From Gemmatimonadaceae bacterium (GTDB lineage Bacteria > Gemmatimonadota > Gemmatimonadetes > Gemmatimonadales > Gemmatimonadaceae): a DNA stretch of 64,000 bases. The stretch covers positions 1 through 64,000 of the forward strand of contig JANYHT010000016.1 of assembly GCA_025358925.1 (NCBI GenBank), in the 5' to 3' direction. Shown here piece after piece: positions 45,325-52,320 of this stretch (position 1 is the stretch's first letter; each line of letters starts with the position of its first letter). Below the pieces are notes generated by a model, which saw only the letters and a list, made by a program, of their open reading frames with translations, was not told the origin of the DNA and made no database searches. A program made the translations under genes and the position numbers.

Positions 45325-45354
45325 AACGGCTGTCACCACGCGGTGGCAGCCGTT
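45325..45354 (+). terminator. Hairpin terminator between the receptor and namZ genes
   Basis: A 13-bp inverted repeat (AACGGCTGTCACC at 45325-45337 and its near complement at 45342-45354, one G-T pair) with a 4-nt loop lies 16 nt after the receptor stop. It is followed by CGTCGTTCTGCTT on the plus strand, a weak T run. It may also serve the convergent namZ gene. Confidence 0.72.
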
Positions 45355-45365
45355 CGTCGTTCTGC

Positions 45366-46601
45366 TTATCGATACAAAAGGTACGGTTTGACGTGCGTCG
45401 CGAATTTCAATGCGTCGGCATCCCATTGTTTCACGAGTGCGTCGACAGTGTTCTGTTCAACTGCTTTGGTGAGTTGATCGGTACCGGCCAAACGATCGAT
45501 GGATCGTGTGCGTCCCGCTGCGTTCACGGACGGCGCACGCCATTTGAACTCCGTCGGGTGTCGCGCGTAAAACACACGCAGCATTCGAATGCCGAGTTCG
45601 ACCGGGCGCACCGCATTGCGATCCGTGACGCGAATGCGAATCATCGGAATGGTTTGGCCGCCAAACTTGTAGCCTGCTTCAATGGTGCGGGTGGCGGTGT
45701 CAAAACGCACGCCAGGCAATTTGAGCGCGTTCAATTCAGCAGCGACGCCGATGTGATCCGTGAGGTATGCCGCGCCGATCAGCGCGAATGGGTCTTCCGT
45801 CCCACGTCCCTCGGTGGCGTTCGTGCCCTCGAAAAATACCGTGCCCGGATAGAGCAGTTCGGCATTGATGTTACGCAAATTCGGCGACGGATTGACACGT
45901 GGCAACATCGTTTCGTCATACCACATGCTGCGACGATAGTTCTTCATTGGGATCACCGTGACGTTCGCGGAGAGCAATTTTTCGCCAACGAGAAACCTGA
46001 GTAGTTCGCCCGGTGTGAGTCCGTATCGCAACGCGACTGGATATTGTCCAACAAGCGACGCAAACTGCGGATCGAGAATGTTGCCCTCAAATCGATCAGC
46101 GCGAATTGGATCAGGTCGATCGAGGACGATGATTGGCTTGTTCGCCTTCGCTGCAAGGAGCGCCAATGTCCACTGAAATGTGTACACGCGGGCGCCGACG
46201 TCTTGAATGTCGTATAAGACTACGTCCACATCCTTCAACATGTCGGACGTGGGAGACTCGACGTCGCCATACAGCGAGTACACCTTGACGCCAGTGGCGG
46301 AATCGACACTGGAGCTGATACTCTCTCCGGCTTTCGCGATCCCGCGAATGCCGTGCTCTGGCCCGTAGAGTGCGGTGAGTTTGACTCCCGGCGCCTTAAA
46401 CAGAAGATCGATCGTGCTTGTGCCTTGGCGATCGCGGCCCGAATGATTTGTGAGCAGACCGACGCGCTTCCCTCGAATGAGGTGCAACGAGTCACTGACT
46501 AACACTTCGATGCCCGGAATGACGCCGAGCATTTTTTGCGCGGTCACGGTTGTGGCTGGATATGCTACAAGAAGTACGGCTGCGAAAACGCGGTTACGCA
46601 T
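45366..46601 (-). CDS. namZ: Exo-beta-N-acetylmuramidase NamZ (DUF1343)
   Basis: A 411-residue secreted protein of the DUF1343 family, characterised in other bacteria as an exo-acting muramidase that releases MurNAc from peptidoglycan fragments. A signal peptide (RNRVFAAVLLVAYPATTVTAQ) is followed by GKRVGLLTNHSGRDRQG, ALYGPEHGIRG, VLYDIQDVGARVYTFQWTL, VLDRPDP, EGTNATEGRGTEDPF and GIRMLRVFYARHP, the family's conserved blocks. The start at ATG 46601 overlaps the preceding gene by 8 nt. Expected role: turnover or recycling of cell wall, or feeding on muropeptides. Confidence 0.9.
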   Translation of the reverse strand: MRNRVFAAVLLVAYPATTVTAQKMLGVIPGIEVLVSDSLHLIRGKRVGLLTNHSGRDRQGTSTIDLLFKAPGVKLTALYGPEHGIRGIAKAGESISSSVDSATGVKVYSLYGDVESPTSDMLKDVDVVLYDIQDVGARVYTFQWTLALLAAKANKPIIVLDRPDPIRADRFEGNILDPQFASLVGQYPVALRYGLTPGELLRFLVGEKLLSANVTVIPMKNYRRSMWYDETMLPRVNPSPNLRNINAELLYPGTVFFEGTNATEGRGTEDPFALIGAAYLTDHIGVAAELNALKLPGVRFDTATRTIEAGYKFGGQTIPMIRIRVTDRNAVRPVELGIRMLRVFYARHPTEFKWRAPSVNAAGRTRSIDRLAGTDQLTKAVEQNTVDALVKQWDADALKFATHVKPYLLYR

Positions 46602-47082
46602 GCGATTCGATACCAGCAAGCACCGCATCAAGTCCAGGCCACGCAGCGAGGTTGTAGCGAACAAGCGTTCTGATATAGCGCACGCCGTCTTCACCATGCT
46701 GTTCTTGGACAGCGGCGGCGGCGCGAATGGCGGCGGCTGCATCCGCGTACGGTGGCTCGATGTTTTCCGCAATTTTGCCGTTCTCATGTTCGACACCGGC
46801 CGCGTCGAGAAACGTGCTCTGAATTGCAGGCTCGAGGTCGACATACAGGAGCTGCAATAACTCAAGTTCATCCTGACTGCTTTCAGCGTTCAGGCGCACG
46901 ACCTCGCGTGCGAGTCGATCAGCGGGCCACGACTGCAACGAGGCGGCGCGAAATCCACCACCTCGCGCAACAAGCCGCTGGATGTACGTCGCGCGTGAAT
47001 CGCGGTGGGTAGTGAGAGCGTGCGTCAGGAGCGCCACGCGGCGCGCGGACGAGAGGGAGCGGTAGGGGGTGAGATTCGCCAT
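46594..47082 (-). CDS. Conserved-looking hypothetical protein upstream of namZ
   Basis: A 162-residue soluble protein I cannot assign to a family. It has no signal peptide or membrane segment and is predicted largely helical, with an acidic middle (NAESSQDELELLQLLYVDLE) and an Ala-rich stretch. The stop overlaps the namZ ATG by 8 nt, showing transcriptional and probably translational coupling with an exported muramidase even though this protein itself looks cytosolic. Codon phase and length support a real gene. Confidence 0.72.
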   Translation of the reverse strand: MANLTPYRSLSSARRVALLTHALTTHRDSRATYIQRLVARGGGFRAASLQSWPADRLAREVVRLNAESSQDELELLQLLYVDLEPAIQSTFLDAAGVEHENGKIAENIEPPYADAAAAIRAAAAVQEQHGEDGVRYIRTLVRYNLAAWPGLDAVLAGIESHA

Positions 47083-47110
47083 GCGACAATAGTAACGACG
47101 ACTCGCCGAG

Positions 47111-47869
47111 TCAGCGCGTCCAGATCACGATGGCGCAATCCGCGCCGCGCCACGGCGCCTTGTATTGCAGGGGAATCTGTGCTGGTCCGACGTACACCTC
47201 TATTCCTTCGACGATGTCGGGCGGAATACCGTCGGTCACTTTCGGTCGCGGCGGTGGATCGGCGAGCTGCGCCCGCTCCTTTACGGTAGCGGCAATGATG
47301 GGTGGATCTCGCGGTGGTTGCGGCCTTAACGACCCGTCCAAGAAGATCACCGGGTTCGCACACGACTTTAATCGGCCCACCATTCGATCGACCAATTGTG
47401 TGAGATCAATTGGATTTCGCCTAGCGATTTCGTCGCGGGTGACGAATTGCGACGCGGGCACAATCGACGTTCGTCGACGATCGACAAATCCGACATCGAT
47501 CAGTCGCCGTGAAACGGTCGATGCACGCACTTCCAACGTGGCCACCGTTACCGCGCTTGTATTGAGCTGAATATCGAGCGCGAGCGAATCAAGCGCGCGA
47601 ACCTCGACGGCGAAGGTCAACGATTCGTAGCCGAGTCGACGCAACTGCACATCGTACGTGCCGGGCTTGAGATCGTGTAAGTGAAAAATGCCCTTCGCGT
47701 CCGTTCGCGTGTGCGCAGTGATTCCCGCCAACGTGACGCGCACGTCCGCCAGCGGCGCGTGAGCACTATCGCCGACAAGGCCGACGATTTCTCCGCGTGC
47801 CTGCGCCCGTAAATTTGCGCTGGTTGCGATGAACAGCAGCACCGTGACTGCAGCTGAGAGGAACCGCAT
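47111..47869 (-). CDS. Secreted carboxypeptidase-regulatory/plug-domain protein without barrel
   Basis: A 252-residue exported protein. After the signal peptide (MRFLSAAVTVLLFIATSANL) come a carboxypeptidase-regulatory-like domain (about 27-110, ADVRVTLAGITAHTRTDAKG ... FHLHDLKPGTYDVQLRRLGY) and a TonB-receptor-plug-like segment (about 118-252) with VIFLDGSLRP and VEGIEVYVGPAQIPLQY, ending CAIVIWTR. The beta-barrel expected of a full receptor is absent and the stop follows directly, so it is a natural stand-alone form rather than a frameshifted one. Possibly a surface or periplasmic binding accessory. 28 nt separate it from the hypothetical gene downstream. Confidence 0.82.
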   Translation of the reverse strand: MRFLSAAVTVLLFIATSANLRAQARGEIVGLVGDSAHAPLADVRVTLAGITAHTRTDAKGIFHLHDLKPGTYDVQLRRLGYESLTFAVEVRALDSLALDIQLNTSAVTVATLEVRASTVSRRLIDVGFVDRRRTSIVPASQFVTRDEIARRNPIDLTQLVDRMVGRLKSCANPVIFLDGSLRPQPPRDPPIIAATVKERAQLADPPPRPKVTDGIPPDIVEGIEVYVGPAQIPLQYKAPWRGADCAIVIWTR

Positions 47870-48264
47870 ATCGTGATTTTCCTGTGTCGCGTAGCCCAAC
47901 GCAAGAGCGCGCGGTGTATCCCACCGTTAAATCCGACGCAACCGCACTCGGCCGCAGCCTGTCTCAATGCGAAACCGGCCGTCGCCCGTCGCCGATGGCC
48001 GTGCAGCAAATTGCGTTCAACGCGATTGCTGCGAAGTGGAAATTCGGTCTCGATGCCACCACTGCCGTGGCGATGAGGCGACGGGGAAGTGCGAACGACT
48101 GAAATACGTCGATGTATCTTGGACAGGTCGACCGCACCATATGGTTTCGATGTCCCACCACGCGGGTTTGACCATCGAACACGCCTCACCCGCGTTGTTG
48201 ACGCGCGATATTATGAGCGACATTCCACTTTCGTCGCCTCACACCCACTCGGCGCTGAACATTC
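47870..48264. other. Divergent intergenic region, no gene supported
   Basis: About 395 nt between the plug-domain gene and the sarcosine oxidase gene, which run apart, so promoters for both must lie here. Short plus-strand frames (for example 47884-48102) exist but have no ribosome site, family motif or consistent codon bias. No repeat, tRNA or hairpin stands out. Confidence 0.6.
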
Positions 48265-49416
48265 ATGACAGACGCTGTGCTCCCTGCCACTGTAGACGTG
48301 ATCATCGCCGGACTCGGCGCGATGGGCAGCGCGACGTGCTATCAGCTCGCCACCCGCGGATACTCGGTGATTGGCTTGGATAGATTCTCCTCTCCGCATG
48401 CGATGGGATCGTCGCACGGGAAGTCTCGCATTATTCGCGAGGCGTATTTCGAGAACCCACTGTATGTGCCACTCGTGCAACGTGCATACGCGAGTTGGCA
48501 TGCGCTTGAAACGGCGAGTGGCACCACACTCTTTCGACAAACTGGCGGTTTGATGCTCGGACCGCCGGATGGCGCGCTTGTGGGGGGCGCACGACGCAGT
48601 GCCGAGATGCATGGGCTGCCACACGAAGTACTGTCGGCCGATGCAGTGCACGAGCGATTCCCCGTGTTCACGCCAGACGCGCACATGGTGGGTGTGTGGG
48701 AGCCGCGCGCTGGTGTACTCGCGCCGGAACGTGCGATTGCGGCGTCACTAGATGTTGCCCGACAACATGGTGCGCATGTGCGTCTCAACGAACCAATGTT
48801 ATCGTGGCGCGCGGCTGATGATGGCGTGACTGTTACAACGGCCAATGGTGTCTACCGCGCGCGACGTTTGATCTTGTCGCTTGGTGCGTGGATTGGCGAT
48901 GTTGTTCCCGAGCTTGCGCTGCCACTCAAGGTGCAGCGCAACGTGAAGTATTGGTTCACACCAGTGCGACGTGCCGCCAGCTTTACCGATGCGGCGTTTC
49001 CGGTGTTCATCTCCGAGTACGCGCCAGACGAAAGTTGGTATGGTATCCCGGATAGTGGCGATGGCCTGGCGCTTGCCCTGCATTTGAATGGCGAATACAC
49101 GCACCCGGATCAGTTGCGACGTGATGTTGTCGATTCAGAAGTGCTGGTGGTGCGCGGACTCATCGATCGATATCTCGCGGATGCGAATGGCCCGTTGCGT
49201 GAGACGGCGGTGTGCATGTACACCAACACACCTGACGAGCATTTTATCGTTGATCGCCATCCCGAACACGCCAACGTCATTCTTGCGAGTCCGTGTTCGG
49301 GGCATGGTTTCAAGTTTGCTAGCGTCCTCGGCGAAGTGCTTGCCGATTTGGCGACAGACCGCACTCCGGCGTTTGACTTGCATCCATTTCGCGTCTCACG
49401 CTTTCGCGCGGCATAG
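48265..49416 (+). CDS. solA: Sarcosine oxidase / N-methyltryptophan oxidase-like FAD enzyme
   Basis: A 383-residue FAD-dependent amine oxidase of the monomeric sarcosine oxidase family, which demethylates N-methyl amino acids with O2 and releases H2O2 and formaldehyde. The dinucleotide fold DVIIAGLGAMGSATCYQLA is at residues 11-29, followed by SSHGKSRIIREAYFE, the flavin-binding signature. CMYTNTPDEHFIVD contains Cys317, the residue covalently linked to FAD in the family, and CSGHGFKF lies near the end. Cytosolic. Natural substrate not predictable. The gene converges on the MATE gene, 6 nt between the stops. Confidence 0.92.
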   Translation: MTDAVLPATVDVIIAGLGAMGSATCYQLATRGYSVIGLDRFSSPHAMGSSHGKSRIIREAYFENPLYVPLVQRAYASWHALETASGTTLFRQTGGLMLGPPDGALVGGARRSAEMHGLPHEVLSADAVHERFPVFTPDAHMVGVWEPRAGVLAPERAIAASLDVARQHGAHVRLNEPMLSWRAADDGVTVTTANGVYRARRLILSLGAWIGDVVPELALPLKVQRNVKYWFTPVRRAASFTDAAFPVFISEYAPDESWYGIPDSGDGLALALHLNGEYTHPDQLRRDVVDSEVLVVRGLIDRYLADANGPLRETAVCMYTNTPDEHFIVDRHPEHANVILASPCSGHGFKFASVLGEVLADLATDRTPAFDLHPFRVSRFRAA

Positions 49417-49422
49417 CGATCA

Positions 49423-50853
49423 TCATACGCGTCGCGTGCGCCAACGTCCGCGCTTGAACATGGTGGCGCTGACTACAGCCAACAGTGAGTAGGCAGCGAG
49501 CACGGAAACAAACACGGCGCGCGATCCGAGGCTCGTACGATCCGCTAGCAGCCACGCGAGGGGGATCTCAAAAATCCAGAATACCGCAATGTTGATGCGC
49601 GTCGGGGTTGCCGTGTCGCCCGCACCGTTGAACGATTGCGTTAATGTCATGCCGAACGCGAATAATGGAAATCCCGCCGCCATAATGCGCAGGCCAAACA
49701 CCGCCACGTTGCCGACGGCGCTATCCGTTGTGAACGCGTGCACGATGTGCGGCGCGCACACAAAGAAGAACACTCCCATCAACCCGAGAAAGGCCACGTT
49801 GTATCGCGCGGCTGTCCACACGGCGGATTCTGCACGCGCTGGATTTGAGGCACCCAGCGCTTGTCCAACCATGGTAGCAGCTGCGTTGCCCAAGCCCCAT
49901 GCGGGAAGCAAGGCAAACATCACCATGCGCACGGCGATTGTGTAGCCGGCCATGGCGGCGCTCCCAAAGGTTGCCATGAGTCGGACCAGTGCAATCCAAC
50001 TGAGGCTACCAACAAGTACCTGAAACGTGCCGTTGAGCGAAAGTCGCAGAATACGCGTGATGGTTTCCCATTCGAGGACGATATGTCGACGCGCGACCCG
50101 TAAATGACCGCTACCGCGCGCAAGAAAGTACAGCGCAACGAGGACGCCGACCCCGCGACCAATCGTCGTCGCGACCGCCGCTCCCGTTACACCAAGCTGC
50201 GGCAGTGGACCGACGCCAAAAATGAGTAACGGCCCGAGCACAATGTTGATGGCGTTGGAGACCCAGAGCACACGCATTGATACGGCGGCGTCGCCCGCGC
50301 CGCGAAACGACGAGTTGATGACGAACAGCATAAAGGCGGTCACACTTCCGCCAAGCATGACGCGTGTGAACGTTGTTCCGCTACGGATGACATCGGATGA
50401 TGCACCCATGAGCGCCAACAGTTGTGGCGCAAAGGCCGCGCCGCTTGCCGCGATGATTGTAGACACGACGGCACCAATGATGATGGCTTGTACGGCAGCG
50501 CGCGCTGCCGCATCGGTATCCTTCTCGCCGACACGACGTGCGACAATAGCGGCAGCGGAAATCGCGAGACCCATGGCAAGTGTGTAGACCACAATCATCA
50601 TGGACTCGGTCAGCCCTACCGTCGCGATGGCGGACGCACCAAGCCGCGCGACGAAGAACACGTCCGTTACGGCGAACAAACTTTCCATCACCATTTCCAA
50701 CACCATCGGTACTGCGAGCAGAAAAATCGCTCGCCCGATTGAACCAGTGGTGTAATCATGGCGAGAGCCATTCAGCGCATCGCGCAAATCGCGACGCACG
50801 CTGGCCATGCCTATTGTGTGCGGGGCGCTTTCAGTTGCACTCGTTCGCTGCAC
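49423..50853 (-). CDS. MATE family multidrug/cation efflux transporter
   Basis: A 476-residue inner-membrane exporter of the MATE (NorM/DinF-like) family that uses H+ or Na+ to expel cationic drugs or metabolites. Twelve hydrophobic segments are visible in two bundles. GSIGRAIFLLAVPMVLEMVME and RLGASAIATVG are typical of bundle 1; LSLNGTFQVLVGSLSWIALVR and GAGDTATPTR of bundle 2. The GTG start at 50853 is preceded by GAGG with a 5-nt spacer. Only 25 nt upstream of the GTG lies a strong terminator-like hairpin, so its expression probably depends on read-through. Confidence 0.93.
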   Translation of the reverse strand: MQRTSATESAPHTIGMASVRRDLRDALNGSRHDYTTGSIGRAIFLLAVPMVLEMVMESLFAVTDVFFVARLGASAIATVGLTESMMIVVYTLAMGLAISAAAIVARRVGEKDTDAAARAAVQAIIIGAVVSTIIAASGAAFAPQLLALMGASSDVIRSGTTFTRVMLGGSVTAFMLFVINSSFRGAGDAAVSMRVLWVSNAINIVLGPLLIFGVGPLPQLGVTGAAVATTIGRGVGVLVALYFLARGSGHLRVARRHIVLEWETITRILRLSLNGTFQVLVGSLSWIALVRLMATFGSAAMAGYTIAVRMVMFALLPAWGLGNAAATMVGQALGASNPARAESAVWTAARYNVAFLGLMGVFFFVCAPHIVHAFTTDSAVGNVAVFGLRIMAAGFPLFAFGMTLTQSFNGAGDTATPTRINIAVFWIFEIPLAWLLADRTSLGSRAVFVSVLAAYSLLAVVSATMFKRGRWRTRRV

Positions 50854-50878
50854 GTAAACCTCGATTGGTTCGATAGAA

Positions 50879-50913
50879 ACGCCCCTCCTGCGAGACCAAA
50901 GCAGGAGGGGCGT
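50879..50913 (-). terminator. Terminator hairpin in the leader of the MATE gene
   Basis: A perfect 13-bp stem (ACGCCCCTCCTGC, minus-strand 50913-50901, with its complement at 50891-50879) and a 9-nt loop, followed on the minus strand by TTTCTATCG. It is placed 25 nt before the MATE start codon, directly upstream of its ribosome site. Confidence 0.78.
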
Positions 50914-51030
50914 GAATCGGCGAGGAGCGGCGAAAAGTCGCTGCTGCTACTCCCGTTGCCCTGCTTTGACGTGCACATGCGTCGCTACTGCAACCGTCAC
51001 GGCAGTGCAGGAGCCCCGGCTGACCGGGGC
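50879..51030 (-). promoter_or_regulatory. Candidate structured attenuator leader of the MATE gene
   Basis: The minus-strand RNA here can form several hairpins: GCCCCGG/CCGGGGC (51030-51013, loop 4), CTGCA/TGCAG (51010-50988) and the terminator at 50913-50879. The 9-mer CAAAGCAGG at 50968-50960 is perfectly complementary to CCTGCTTTG at 50905-50897, which is the last 5 nt of the terminator 5' arm plus 4 nt of its loop; G-U pairs can extend it to 12 pairs. The two structures are mutually exclusive, the hallmark of a terminator/antiterminator switch. No known riboswitch or T-box consensus was recognised. There is no room for a promoter between the terminator and the start codon. Confidence 0.42.
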
Positions 51031-51130
51031 GGAGCGAGCGATAGTGGCACGAAAGCGGGGAATCATCGGGCACCAAAGTGGAAGTAGCTAGATCGAGAAA
51101 TGTAACGCGGGATTGTTCATGACGCGCAAA

Positions 51131-51148
51131 CCGTATATCAACATACGG
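51131..51148 (-). terminator. Weak hairpin after the LIC_10091-like gene
   Basis: A perfect 6-bp stem (CCGTAT/ATACGG, loop of 6) lies 14 nt beyond the stop at 51163. On the minus strand it is followed by TTTGCG, too short a T run for a confident terminator. Confidence 0.35.
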
Positions 51149-51162
51149 TCGAAACAATGGTG

Positions 51163-52320
51163 TTACGGTCGCAACGGCACAAAATGTCGTAGCACCAATT
51201 GTCGATATGACACGATGCCGCCGTTCGCTACATCGTCCGCAAACGCATCGATTGTCTGCAAGAGCTGCGTGCTATAGTACCCCGTTACTGATTCGGGATG
51301 CGCGCCTTCGCCGCCAAAGTAACTGCGAATAATCATACTCGTCGCGTTGTGCGGAAGCATCGCCACCGTGCGTGCGTACCGTGGGAAAGTGCCATCGCGG
51401 ATCAGATAATCTTCTGCGTTGGACGCGTACAGTGCGGATACTCGTTCACCGCGCTGCGCAATCAGTTGCCCGATCGCCAACAGCGCGTGCGCGCCCGATA
51501 GATCACCAACAACAGGCACCACAAGATTGCGCGCTTCAAGTGCCTTTACAAACTGAAAGTCCGCCTCGTGAGCGAGGTAACTGGCGGGCTGTCCATCAAG
51601 ATCGCGTTCAAGCAACAGCTGGCGCAGTGTGGGATAGTAGTATTGTGGTGCCCGACCAGTAGTCGTGAATTGTAGACCGAGTCCGGCGGCGATGAATTCG
51701 GAATGAAAGCGGCTGATCGTGGCGAGGTCGGTTGCGGAAAGCGTGACGCCGCATGCTCGGACTTGTGCGATGACGGCCGCGCGCGCGCCCGCTGCACTCT
51801 GCGCGGTTGTGGTCAACGTGTCGATCGCCGCGACGAGCGACGCGATTGGCCACTCGTTCCATCGATCGCTCGCAGACGGTAGAGGTCTGCCGAGTAGAAG
51901 CGCGAGATATTCGGCCCGATTCCGCGCACGAGCAAAGAGTGCCTTAAACATCAACTGCTGTAACATATTGTCGCGACGGATATCGAACACAAAAGCAATC
52001 GTCGGCCGTAGGCGCGCAATATATGAAAAGTTTTGATCGGGCCCGACGCCAATGTACGCGCCACCGTGCACGCCCAATCGGTCAAGCGCGTTCAGCACAT
52101 GCAAGTAGCTGCGTTCGTTGGAAATGAGGTTGTCGGTGTTGAAATAGCCACCAGGCTCCGACAACTGTTCGACGAGGCGACCAAACGCGCGCGCGCTGTC
52201 GTGTCGCTGCGCGGGCAGCGCACCGGCGATGGAGAGCGAGATGCCAAGCGCGCACGCCCGCGCAAGCAGGGGTGCGCCGCCCGCGCGACGGCACCACCTA
52301 GTAACCAACGGCTCCTGCAT
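51163..52320 (-). CDS. Exported LIC_10091-like domain protein
   Basis: A 385-residue protein with a signal peptide (LARACALGISLSIAGALPAQ). The mature part contains AYIGVGPDQNFSYIARLRP, FVFDIRRDNMLQQLMFKALF and FHSEFIAAGLGLQ, which fit the LIC_10091-like domain seen in several phyla, perhaps with a methyltransferase-like fold; function is unknown. I place the start at ATG 52320, which lies 23 nt inside the 3' end of the gamma-glutamyltransferase gene. The two genes are therefore coupled. In-frame sequence upstream to 52443 is entirely inside that gene and unlikely to be coding here. Confidence 0.8.
   Translation of the reverse strand: MQEPLVTRWCRRAGGAPLLARACALGISLSIAGALPAQRHDSARAFGRLVEQLSEPGGYFNTDNLISNERSYLHVLNALDRLGVHGGAYIGVGPDQNFSYIARLRPTIAFVFDIRRDNMLQQLMFKALFARARNRAEYLALLLGRPLPSASDRWNEWPIASLVAAIDTLTTTAQSAAGARAAVIAQVRACGVTLSATDLATISRFHSEFIAAGLGLQFTTTGRAPQYYYPTLRQLLLERDLDGQPASYLAHEADFQFVKALEARNLVVPVVGDLSGAHALLAIGQLIAQRGERVSALYASNAEDYLIRDGTFPRYARTVAMLPHNATSMIIRSYFGGEGAHPESVTGYYSTQLLQTIDAFADDVANGGIVSYRQLVLRHFVPLRP

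Noticed and set aside
47884-48102. Small plus-strand gene in the divergent region before sarcosine oxidase
   Set aside because: No ribosome site and no recognisable family; some helical character (AVQQIAFNAIAAKWKFGLDA) but too little evidence.
50854-51162. Known riboswitch or T-box in the MATE leader
   Set aside because: No T-box ACCGCG element, guanidine-I, SAM, TPP or cobalamin core sequence was recognised; kept only as a candidate of unknown type.
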